Shown in pieces: positions 32,437 to 39,319 of a stretch of 41,453 nucleotides of DNA. Where the stretch lies: positions 1 through 41,453 of the forward strand of contig NZ_CANROA010000018.1 in NCBI RefSeq assembly GCF_947632095.1, given 5' to 3'. Positions within the stretch are counted from its first letter, which is position 1; the number at the start of each line of letters is the position of its first letter. Source of the stretch: an uncultured Microbacterium sp. Lineage in GTDB: Bacteria > Actinomycetota > Actinomycetes > Actinomycetales > Microbacteriaceae. Made by a program: the position numbers and the translations under genes. Below the pieces are notes generated by a model. That model was not told the DNA's origin and did no database searches. It was given only the letters and a program-made list of their open reading frames with translations.

Positions 32437-33834
32437 ATGCCTCATTACGACGTCGTCATCCTCGGCGCGGGCCCCGGCGGTTATGTCGCTGCGGTCCGTA
32501 GCGCGCAGCTCGGTCTCTCCACCGCGATCATCGAAGAGAAGTACTGGGGCGGTGTCTGCCTCAACGTGGGCTGCATCCCCTCCAAGGCTCTCCTGAAGAA
32601 CGCCGAGCTCGCCCACACCCTCAACCACAAGGCCGACTTCTTCGGGATCTCCGGCGAGATCACGATGGACTTCGGCAAGGCGTTCGACCGCAGCCGTCAG
32701 GTCGCCGAGGGCCGGGTCAAGGGCATCCACTTCCTCATGAAGAAGAACAAGGTGACCGAGTACAACGGTCGCGGCACGTTCACCGGCCCGAAGGCCATCT
32801 CGGTCGCGAAGGCCGATGGCTCGACCGAAGAGGTCACCTTCGACAACGTCATCATCGCCACCGGCTCGAAGGTGCGCCTGCTCCCAGGCGTCGAGCTCAG
32901 CGAGAACGTCGTCACCTATGAGGAGCAGATCCTCAGCCGCGAGCTGCCCGAGTCGATCGTCATCGTCGGCGCCGGTGCCATCGGCATGGAATTCGCCTAC
33001 GTCCTGACGAACTACGGCGTCAAGGTCACCATCATCGAGTTCCTCGACCGTGCGCTTCCCAATGAGGACGCCGATGTGTCGAAGGAGATCGCCAAGCAGT
33101 ACAAGAACTACGGCGTCGACATCCTGACCTCCACCAAGGTCGAGACCATCGTCGACAACGGCTCGTCCGTCACCGTCACCTACACCGGCAAGGACGGCAA
33201 CCGCGCCTCCATCGACGCCGGCAAGGTGCTCATGTCGGTCGGCTTCGCCCCGAACGTCGAGGGCTTCGGCCTGGAGAAGACCGGTGTCAAGCTCACCGAG
33301 CGCGGCGCGATCGACATCGACGACCACATGCGCACGAACGTCGACGGCATCTACGCGATCGGCGACGTCACCGCGAAGCTGCAGCTCGCCCACGTGGCCG
33401 AGGCGCAGGCCGTCGTGGCCGCCGAGACCATCGGCGGCGCCGAGACCCAGACGCTGGGCGACTACCGCATGATGCCGCGCGCGACGTTCTGCTCGCCCCA
33501 GGTCGCATCCTTCGGTCTCACCGAGGCACAGGCCAAGGAGACCGGACGCGAGATCAAGGTCGTCTCGTTCCCGTTCATGGCCAACGGCAAGGCGCACGGC
33601 CTCGGCGAGCCCGTCGGCTTCGTCAAGATGATCGCGGACGCCGAGCACCTCGAGCTCCTCGGCGCACACATGATCGGACCGGATGTCTCCGAGCTGCTGC
33701 CCGAGCTGACGCTGGCGCAGAAGTGGGACCTCACCGCTCTGGAGTTGGCGCGCAACGTGCACACGCACCCGACGCTGTCGGAGGCTCTGCAGGAGGGCTT
33801 CCACGGCCTCGCAGGGCACATGATCAACTTCTGA
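32437..33834 (+). CDS. lpdA: Dihydrolipoyl dehydrogenase (E3)
   Basis: Lpd is the FAD enzyme that reoxidises dihydrolipoamide in the pyruvate and 2-oxoglutarate dehydrogenase complexes. The product is 465 aa. It has the FAD motif [19 protein letters not shown] at about 6-24, redox-active Cys41 and Cys46 in [13 protein letters not shown], the NAD motif [27 protein letters not shown], and the C-terminal catalytic His in HTHPTLSEA. It lies directly after copC and on the other side of the divergent region from garA, whose product controls the 2-oxoglutarate dehydrogenase. Confidence 0.97.
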   Translation: MPHYDVVILGAGPGGYVAAVRSAQLGLSTAIIEEKYWGGVCLNVGCIPSKALLKNAELAHTLNHKADFFGISGEITMDFGKAFDRSRQVAEGRVKGIHFLMKKNKVTEYNGRGTFTGPKAISVAKADGSTEEVTFDNVIIATGSKVRLLPGVELSENVVTYEEQILSRELPESIVIVGAGAIGMEFAYVLTNYGVKVTIIEFLDRALPNEDADVSKEIAKQYKNYGVDILTSTKVETIVDNGSSVTVTYTGKDGNRASIDAGKVLMSVGFAPNVEGFGLEKTGVKLTERGAIDIDDHMRTNVDGIYAIGDVTAKLQLAHVAEAQAVVAAETIGGAETQTLGDYRMMPRATFCSPQVASFGLTEAQAKETGREIKVVSFPFMANGKAHGLGEPVGFVKMIADAEHLELLGAHMIGPDVSELLPELTLAQKWDLTALELARNVHTHPTLSEALQEGFHGLAGHMINF

Positions 33835-33845
33835 CACCTGTCACC

Positions 33846-33885
33846 CCGAAGGCCCGGTCACGCGAATGCGCGGCCGGGCCTTCGG
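33846..33885. terminator. Hairpin terminator between lpd and the methyltransferase gene
   Basis: A perfect 12-bp stem CCGAAGGCCCGG / CCGGGCCTTCGG encloses a 16-nt loop that can form its own small CGC/GCG stem. On the plus strand it is followed by CGTTTCC. It lies between convergent genes. Confidence 0.8.
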
Positions 33886-33898
33886 CGTTTCCGAAGAA

Positions 33899-34615
33899 TC
33901 ATGCGGGCTGTTCGTGTCGGAGCGCCAGACGAGCGGGGAAGGTGCGTTCAACGTGCCATCCGGGCGGGGCGACGGCAACGAGTTCGGCGGCCGTATAGGA
34001 CCGCCGGATGCTGGTCAGTCCGTCCGCGCGGATGAATGAGCCCGCGAGCACGGTGCGCGCGAACAGCGCCGTCCCGAGGTCGTAGGAGGCATAGGCGAGT
34101 CGGCTGCGTTCGATGTCGCAGTGCAGCGCGACGCCGCCGGGCGCCACGAGCCGTTCCGAGTCGGCGAGGAGCGCGGCACGATCGGTCTCGTCGAGATGAT
34201 GCAGCAGGTGGTTGGAGAGCACGACGTCGAACTTCTCTCCGGCATCCGCCAGTGCGCTCGAGGAGGCGCACCGGTGATGCACCGCGTCGCCGGTATCGTT
34301 CGCGCGCGCCCAGGAGACGGCGCGCGGGTCGAGATCGAGAGCCGTGACGTCGACGGATGCTCCGTCCCGATGCGCCCAGTGGACGATCGCCCGGGCCATG
34401 TCAGCGCCGCCTGATCCGATATCGAGCACGCGGACCGGAGAGTTCCGTGCGACCCGCGGGCGGATCTCCCGGCGATAGACCCTCCGCCGACGCGAGACGA
34501 CGGCGTTCACGATGGCGAAGCGCCGATAGGTGCGTTCGAGCATGTCAAGGTCGGCATCGGGGTCGTCCATGAGTTCGCGCTCGTGGATGGCACGACGGGA
34601 GAGGTCCCCGATCAT
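33899..34615 (-). CDS. SAM-dependent methyltransferase (class I)
   Basis: The product is 238 aa with a Rossmann methyltransferase core: motif I VRVLDIGSGGADMA at about 61-74, the acidic loop ALDLDP, and VVLSNHLLHHLDE as motif IV. The ATG at 34613-34615 overlaps the stop of the upstream polyketide synthase gene as ATGA. That coupling suggests it methylates the polyketide product, as methyltransferases beside actinobacterial type III synthases are thought to do. Since the synthase gene is broken, this enzyme may lack its substrate or be poorly translated. A general small-molecule methyltransferase role cannot be excluded. Confidence 0.85.
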   Translation of the reverse strand: MIGDLSRRAIHERELMDDPDADLDMLERTYRRFAIVNAVVSRRRRVYRREIRPRVARNSPVRVLDIGSGGADMARAIVHWAHRDGASVDVTALDLDPRAVSWARANDTGDAVHHRCASSSALADAGEKFDVVLSNHLLHHLDETDRAALLADSERLVAPGGVALHCDIERSRLAYASYDLGTALFARTVLAGSFIRADGLTSIRRSYTAAELVAVAPPGWHVERTFPARLALRHEQPA

Positions 34616-35680
34616 GCCGGCACCGTCGGAGACACCGTCATCAGTGCGGTCTCGGCCGTCAGTCCCGGCCCGAACGCCATGGCCGTCACGCGCTCCCCCG
34701 GCTTCGCTGCGCCGTCGAGGATCTCCCGCAGCACGAAGAGGACCGTGGCGCTGGACATGTTCCCGAAGCGGCGCAGCACATCCCGCGCCGGTGCCGCGTG
34801 CGTCTCGTCCAGCCCGAGCGCCGCGGCTGTGCGGTCCACGATGCTCCGGCCGCCCGGATGGATCGCCCAGTGCGCGACGCCGTCCGCGACGCACGCGGCA
34901 CCGCCGGCGAGAGCACCATCTCGAATCCGTGGTCGCCGATCGTCCAGGCCATATCGTCGCGTCCCTGAGGGATGGACGCCGTATGAAACCCGTCGAGGAG
35001 AAGCCCCGTGCTCTCATCAGGTACCGCACGCGCAGTCACGATCGCCGCTGCGGCGCCGTCGGCGAACAGCGACATCGCCACGATGGAGTCCGGATCCTCC
35101 GACGACCGCAGGTGCAGCGTGCACAGCTCCGCGCAGACGACCAGCACCACGGCATCCGCGTCGGCGAGGCAGAAGTCCCGCGCGATCCGCAGAGCGGGCA
35201 GCGCCGCGTAGCATCCCATGAATCCGAGGTGCTGCCGGCGCACATCGTCCCGAAGGCCCAGTGCACGCACGATCTCGTGGTCCGGTCCCGGCGCGTAGAA
35301 GCCGGTGCACGAGACGGTGATGACGTGGGTGACATCGACGGGGTTGATCGCACTGTCGCCGTCGAGGGCGCGCCGTGCGGCCTCGACGAACAGCAGTCCT
35401 GCCTCCCGCGTGTAGATCGCGTTGCGCATCCGGGTTCCCGGATCGCGCAATGTCCCGGTCTCGGAGTCCACGAAGCACGCATCCGGGACCCCGCCGGCGA
35501 GCTCGGCGAGAACCGTGTGCCGGGTTCGATTCCCGAGGATTCGAAGGACGTCGCGATGATCCGCTGCGCGAGGCGGCCCAGGCCCGGTTGGGCGGCGAAG
35601 AGGTCGCGCACCCTGCTCTGCGCAAGTGCCATCTCCGGAACGAGGGTCTGCAGGGAGCGGAGCCGGACGGGTCGTGTCAT
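34612..35680 (-). pseudogene. Type III polyketide synthase, broken by two frameshifts
   Basis: This is a chalcone-synthase-like enzyme that would condense malonyl-CoA units on an acyl starter. Three reading frames are needed. The first starts at the ATG at 35678-35680 (MTRPVRLRSLQTLVPEM) and runs to GIE near 35525. The second continues TRHTVLAELAGG through the nucleophile Cys (codon 35307-35309, in SCTGFY) to VLSPAVP near 34895. The third holds WAIHPGG (His at 34858-34860) and FGNMSSA (Asn at 34759-34761) to the stop. The first break fits one lost base after GAA; the second is a net loss of 3n+1 bases. All three catalytic residues are encoded, so decay is recent or the breaks are sequencing errors. 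Confidence 0.85.
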
Positions 35681-35743
35681 GCCGATAGGCAAGCACGACC
35701 GGATGCTCCGGGGGAAGGGGCTTGTGCCGGTGCTCGCTCCGAG

Positions 35744-36385
35744 TCAGACGCCCAGGGCGCGGGCCAGCTTCGAGTCGGAGCGCGCGTCCCGCCCGCCGAC
35801 GGCCGCGATCGCCTCATCCACGGCGGCGAAGAAGGTTTCCCGACCGCCTTCATCGGTCGCGGCTGCGGGCCCCAGCTCCATCTCCCACTCGCGCCATTCG
35901 CGCTGGATGCCAGTGCGCAGATCCGTTGCGCGGACCCGGTCGTCGACGAACTCAGCGATGACACCGGATGCCCCGGCGAGGAAGTAGGCGGTGCGGCTGT
36001 TCTCGATGCGCGCCAGGGGCGTCAGCGGTTCGGTGGTCCAGCGCGCGATGGCCTCGGCCACAGCATCCGGCAGATCGCCTTCCTCACCCAAGGGCCAACC
36101 CAGCTCGATCCGGCCATCGCCCTCACGCGGGCCCTTGATGTGCCACCCGGCATCCGGGCCGCCCGTGCGTCGGCGAAGCGCCACACCGGCGCGCGACAGG
36201 GCGACGTCGGCGGTATCGAGATAGCGCGCGTCGAGCTCGCGCAGCTCTCCCTCGCTCACCGTGAGAACACCCGGAATCGTCTCCCAGGAGGGAAGCGGCG
36301 TCGAGACATCGACATCGTATTTGCGTTCGATCTCGAATGTGCGGATGGGCTCGTCGGATGCGTCGTTCCCGGGAAGTGCTGCCAT
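35744..36385 (-). CDS. CYTH-domain protein (triphosphate tunnel metalloenzyme family)
   Basis: The product is 213 aa. The family signature ExExK is present as EIERK (Glu18, Glu20, Lys22). Further charged beta-strands include ELDARYLDT, ALRRRTGG and WHIKGPREGDGR, which would line the tunnel. Members hydrolyse inorganic triphosphate or thiamine triphosphate, or act as adenylate cyclases; which reaction occurs here cannot be told from sequence. A TAGGGT -10-like element ends 6 nt before the ATG, suggesting a leaderless transcript. It lies upstream of the broken polyketide synthase on the same strand. Confidence 0.88.
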   Translation of the reverse strand: MAALPGNDASDEPIRTFEIERKYDVDVSTPLPSWETIPGVLTVSEGELRELDARYLDTADVALSRAGVALRRRTGGPDAGWHIKGPREGDGRIELGWPLGEEGDLPDAVAEAIARWTTEPLTPLARIENSRTAYFLAGASGVIAEFVDDRVRATDLRTGIQREWREWEMELGPAAATDEGGRETFFAAVDEAIAAVGGRDARSDSKLARALGV

Positions 36386-36391
36386 GTTCTC

Positions 36392-36397
36392 ACCCTA
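36392..36397 (-). promoter_or_regulatory. Putative -10 element, leaderless start of the CYTH gene
   Basis: On the minus strand TAGGGT is followed by GAGAAC and the ATG, the same GAGAACATG arrangement as at lpd. Confidence 0.4.
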
Positions 36398-36420
36398 ATC
36401 CCGTGCCCCTCCCCGAGCCG

Positions 36421-36897
36421 TCATGCCGCCGCGAGGCCGATGATCGCGCCGGCGATCATCCAGGGGCCGAACGGGATGCGGGTGGTGCGATCGGCCCGCC
36501 GCATCGTCATGAGGAGAAGCGCGTAAACGGCGCCGAGGACGAACGCTGCGGCGGCTCCGATCACGAGCGCGGCCCAGCCGTTCCATCCGAGCACGAGGCC
36601 GATCAGCAGGGCGAGCTTGACGTCGCCGCCGCCTATGCCGCCCCGACTGATCGCCCGCAGGAGCAGGTAGAAGCCGCCGAGTGCGAACATCCCGAGGAGG
36701 CTCCCGAGCAGCTGTGCGGAGGATCCGCCGAACGCCGCATCGACCGCGATGAGGACGAGCGCCACGGCCGTCGCCGGCAGCACGATCCGGTTCGGCAGCC
36801 GATGCGTTCGGGCGTCGATCGCGACCAACCAGAGGCCCACCGCGGCGAGCGCGGCATGGGCGATGACGATGAGGATTTCCCGGAGATCGAGTGGCAT
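36421..36897 (-). CDS. Short prepilin peptidase (A24 family)
   Basis: The product is 158 aa with about four or five membrane segments. The two catalytic aspartates are Asp29 in AIDARTHRLPN and Asp92 in the GGGD motif GGIGGGDVKLA. It lacks the N-terminal cysteine-containing methyltransferase domain of PilD, as is usual for TadV/CpaA-type enzymes. It would cleave type IV or Tad prepilins at the membrane, but no pilin genes are present here. I chose the ATG at 36895-36897 because TACCCT lies 6 nt upstream; a longer frame exists. Confidence 0.85.
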   Translation of the reverse strand: MPLDLREILIVIAHAALAAVGLWLVAIDARTHRLPNRIVLPATAVALVLIAVDAAFGGSSAQLLGSLLGMFALGGFYLLLRAISRGGIGGGDVKLALLIGLVLGWNGWAALVIGAAAAFVLGAVYALLLMTMRRADRTTRIPFGPWMIAGAIIGLAAA

Positions 36898-36903
36898 GCC
36901 GGA

Positions 36904-36909
36904 AGGGTA
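36904..36909 (-). promoter_or_regulatory. Putative -10 element, leaderless start of the prepilin peptidase gene
   Basis: On the minus strand TACCCT is followed by TCCGGC and the ATG. This is a weak motif supported mainly by the same spacing at other genes in the window. Confidence 0.3.
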
Positions 36910-36938
36910 CGAGATGCCGGGTCGCGGTGATTCTTCGC

Positions 36939-36947
36939 TGTGGATAA
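36939..36947 (-). promoter_or_regulatory. Perfect DnaA box upstream of the mutasome operon
   Basis: The minus strand reads TTATCCACA, an exact match to the DnaA box, in the 143-bp gap between the prepilin peptidase and imuA'-like genes. It is the same 9-mer as at 3448-3456. Confidence 0.5.
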
Positions 36948-37014
36948 CCCCTTCGATGCACACCAGAGCGAATGTCGGATGTACGAATTAGCATCTTCAT
37001 CAAGGTTGCTTTGT

Positions 37015-37030
37015 TCGTAGATTTATTCGA
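37015..37030 (+). promoter_or_regulatory. Candidate LexA (SOS) box of the mutasome operon
   Basis: TCGTAGATTTATTCGA matches the actinobacterial form TCGAAC-N4-GTTCGA in 9 of its 12 fixed positions and keeps the outer TCG/CGA. It lies 10 bp upstream of the ImuA'-like ATG and overlaps a TAGATT -10-like hexamer at 37018-37023. A repressor here would block transcription of an operon known to be SOS-controlled in other actinobacteria. Confidence 0.55.
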
Positions 37031-37040
37031 GGATGGATGC

Positions 37041-37796
37041 ATGGGCACCGCATTTATCGCCCCGTCGGCGCTTTCTCCCGGCAGCGCGCTCTCCCGCGCT
37101 CATGAGGTGAACCGTCTGCGCGGCGAGATCGCGCGAATGCAGCGCAGGCGCAGCGACGTGCCCTTCCATGCCCTCGATCCCGCTCTCGAGGGGCTGCTGC
37201 CGGATGCGGGCCTGCGGACGGGGTCGTCCTATTCGCTCTCCCCCTCCCCCAGCCTGCTCGGCGCTTTGCTCTCCGCACCCTCGCAACGAGGAACCTGGTG
37301 CGCCGTGATCGGCATGCCGACCCTCGGTGTCGAGTCCTTGCAGGCTCTCGGTGTCGATCTGGAGCGGGTGATCCTCGTTCCCGAGCCAGGGCCGCGCTGG
37401 TTGACGGTTGCGACGACGCTGTCCGAAGTCGTACCGCTCATCGCCGTTCATCCGCGCAGCCGTGTTTCCGATGCGGAGATCTCGCGGCTGAATGCCCGTC
37501 TGCGGGACCGCGGCTGCACCCTGCTGGTGACGGCCCGCTGGCCGCAGAGCGAGGCGACGATCACGGTCGAGAAGACCGAGTGGAGCGGCCTCGGCTCCGG
37601 CTGGGGCCTGCTCGCCGAGCGCACGGTGACGCTGCGCTCCTCGGGGCGGCGTCAGGAGTCACCCCGACGCATCCAGGTGCATCTGCCGAGTGCTCTCGGC
37701 CGGGTCGATGCCGTCCCCGAACCGGTTCGCCCTCTCGCTGCTCGCCCGCATTCGGCGGAGCTTGAGGCCGAGCGCCGCTGGGCGGCGGCCGGATGA
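37041..37796 (+). CDS. ImuA'-like mutasome protein (RecA-like fold)
   Basis: The product is 251 aa. It resembles the RecA-like ImuA/ImuA' proteins encoded before imuB: an N-terminal helix (HEVNRLRGEIARMQ), a degenerate nucleotide-binding region around SPSPSLLGALL with no GKT, and RecA-like strands such as CAVIGMPTLGVESLQALGVDL and RVILVPEPGPRWL. In mycobacteria ImuA' and ImuB are accessory factors needed for DnaE2-dependent translesion mutagenesis. The ATG at 37041 has GAGG 8 nt upstream and lies just after a LexA-like site. Its stop overlaps the imuB start as ATGA. The family call leans on gene context. Confidence 0.8.
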   Translation: MGTAFIAPSALSPGSALSRAHEVNRLRGEIARMQRRRSDVPFHALDPALEGLLPDAGLRTGSSYSLSPSPSLLGALLSAPSQRGTWCAVIGMPTLGVESLQALGVDLERVILVPEPGPRWLTVATTLSEVVPLIAVHPRSRVSDAEISRLNARLRDRGCTLLVTARWPQSEATITVEKTEWSGLGSGWGLLAERTVTLRSSGRRQESPRRIQVHLPSALGRVDAVPEPVRPLAARPHSAELEAERRWAAAG

Positions 37797-39319
37797 GCGG
37801 TCCGCAGCGGCATCTCGTGCTCTGGGTGCCCGACTGGCCCGTGCGCGCGGCGTTCGGGGCCGAGGAAGCGACGGAACCGGTGGCCATCGTGCAGGCGAAC
37901 GTCGTCGTGGCCTGTTCGGGTGCGGCCAGGCAGCGGGGCGTGCGGCGCGGGGATCGGCGCCGGGTCGCGCAGATGAAGGCGCCGGATCTGCGGATGCTCC
38001 CGGCGGACCCGATGCGGGATGAACGACTCTTCCTCCCTCTGTTGCGGATCTTGGAGGAGCGGGTGCCGGGAATCCATCCGCTGCGTCCGGGGCTCGTGGC
38101 TCTGCGGGCACGGGGCGCGGCGCGCTATTACGGCGGCGAGCGCGAGGCCGCGCTGCACCTCATCGAGGTGCTCGCCGAGAACGGGCATCCCTCGGCACGT
38201 GCCGGTGTCGCGGATGGTCTCTTCACCGCCGAGCAGGCCGCCCGTCTCGCCGATCCCATGCTCGTGGTCCCTCCCGGTGAGGCGCGCCCCTTCCTCGCAC
38301 CGCTCCCCGTGGAGGCTTTGTCCGAGCCGGATGCCGCCGCGTTCTTCGAGAAGCTCGGCGTTCGGACTCTGGGAGATCTGGCAGCGCTCGATGCGCGCGC
38401 CGTCTTCGATCGCCTCGGCCAGCGCGGCGCACGGCTGCATGCTCTGGCGGGCGGTGCGGATTCGCGGGCCGGGGAGCCGCAGCCGCCCGAGCCCGATCTT
38501 GCCCGTCGGGTCGACTTCGATGCCCCGCTGACCCAGGCGGATCAGATCGCCTTCGCCGTCAGACAGACCGCCGATGCCGTCATCGCTGCTCTCGCCGAGC
38601 GCTCACAGGTGTGCACCGAGGTGCGCATCGACATGACGGATGACGATGGTTCTCTCGATTCACGCGAGTGGCTGCATCCGACGTCCTTCGATTCCGGCGA
38701 TCTGGTGGATCGGGTGCGCTGGCAGTTGGAGGCGCTGGCCCCTTCCGCATCGACGGAAGGGCGTGTCGGGGCCGGGATCTGCGAGGTGCGGATCACCCCG
38801 ACCCGGATCGATGACAGTGCGAACCATCAGCCGGGGCTCTTCGGGCAGGGGCCCGAGCAGCGCCTGCACCATGTCGTCTCGCGGGTGCAGGCTCTGCTCG
38901 GTCACCGGGCGGTCGTGACTCCGGTCATCGCCGGCGGGCGCCGTCTCGCAGAGCGGCAGGTGCTTCAGCCCTGGGGGGATCGTCTTCCTCGGGAGCGGGA
39001 TGCGGCGCAGCCCTGGCCGGGGAGCATGCCGCACCCTCTCCCCTCGGAGATCTTCATCCCGCCTGTTCCGATTCGCGTGACGGCGGCCGATGATTCTCCC
39101 CCCGTCGTCGATGACCGCGGCGAGCTCTCCACCGCACCGGCTCGGATCGAGGGGGCGGCGATCATGCTCTGGGCGGGACCCTGGCCGCTGCGCGAGCGGA
39201 GCTGGGATGCTCCGCGTTCCCGCAGCGCACAGCGACTGCAGATCGTCGATGAGCACCAGCGCGCCTGGTTGGTGCTCTGGGAGGACGACTCGTGGTGGGC
39301 GGAGGGGCGTTACCGCTGA
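37793..39319 (+). CDS. imuB: ImuB, inactive Y-family polymerase homologue
   Basis: ImuB is a Y-family polymerase relative that has lost catalysis and acts as a scaffold linking ImuA', DnaE2 and the sliding clamp. The product is 508 aa. The N-terminal strand reads LVLWVPDWPVRAA in place of the catalytic DxDxFF motif of active polymerases, and the SxDE motif is also missing, consistent with a non-catalytic role. QPGLFG, at about residue 347, fits a beta-clamp-binding motif. Start and stop overlap the flanking genes by 4 nt and 1 nt, so the three genes are tightly coupled. Confidence 0.93.
   Translation: MSGPQRHLVLWVPDWPVRAAFGAEEATEPVAIVQANVVVACSGAARQRGVRRGDRRRVAQMKAPDLRMLPADPMRDERLFLPLLRILEERVPGIHPLRPGLVALRARGAARYYGGEREAALHLIEVLAENGHPSARAGVADGLFTAEQAARLADPMLVVPPGEARPFLAPLPVEALSEPDAAAFFEKLGVRTLGDLAALDARAVFDRLGQRGARLHALAGGADSRAGEPQPPEPDLARRVDFDAPLTQADQIAFAVRQTADAVIAALAERSQVCTEVRIDMTDDDGSLDSREWLHPTSFDSGDLVDRVRWQLEALAPSASTEGRVGAGICEVRITPTRIDDSANHQPGLFGQGPEQRLHHVVSRVQALLGHRAVVTPVIAGGRRLAERQVLQPWGDRLPRERDAAQPWPGSMPHPLPSEIFIPPVPIRVTAADDSPPVVDDRGELSTAPARIEGAAIMLWAGPWPLRERSWDAPRSRSAQRLQIVDEHQRAWLVLWEDDSWWAEGRYR

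Noticed and set aside
34885..35530. Programmed ribosomal frameshifting in the polyketide synthase
   Set aside because: No slippery heptamer or downstream structure stands out at either junction, two separate shifts would be needed, and the family is not known to use recoding. Mutation or sequencing error is simpler.
34530..36526. Plus-strand open frames opposite the polyketide synthase and CYTH genes
   Set aside because: The translations are Arg/Pro-rich with no motifs, while the minus strand shows clear catalytic motifs.
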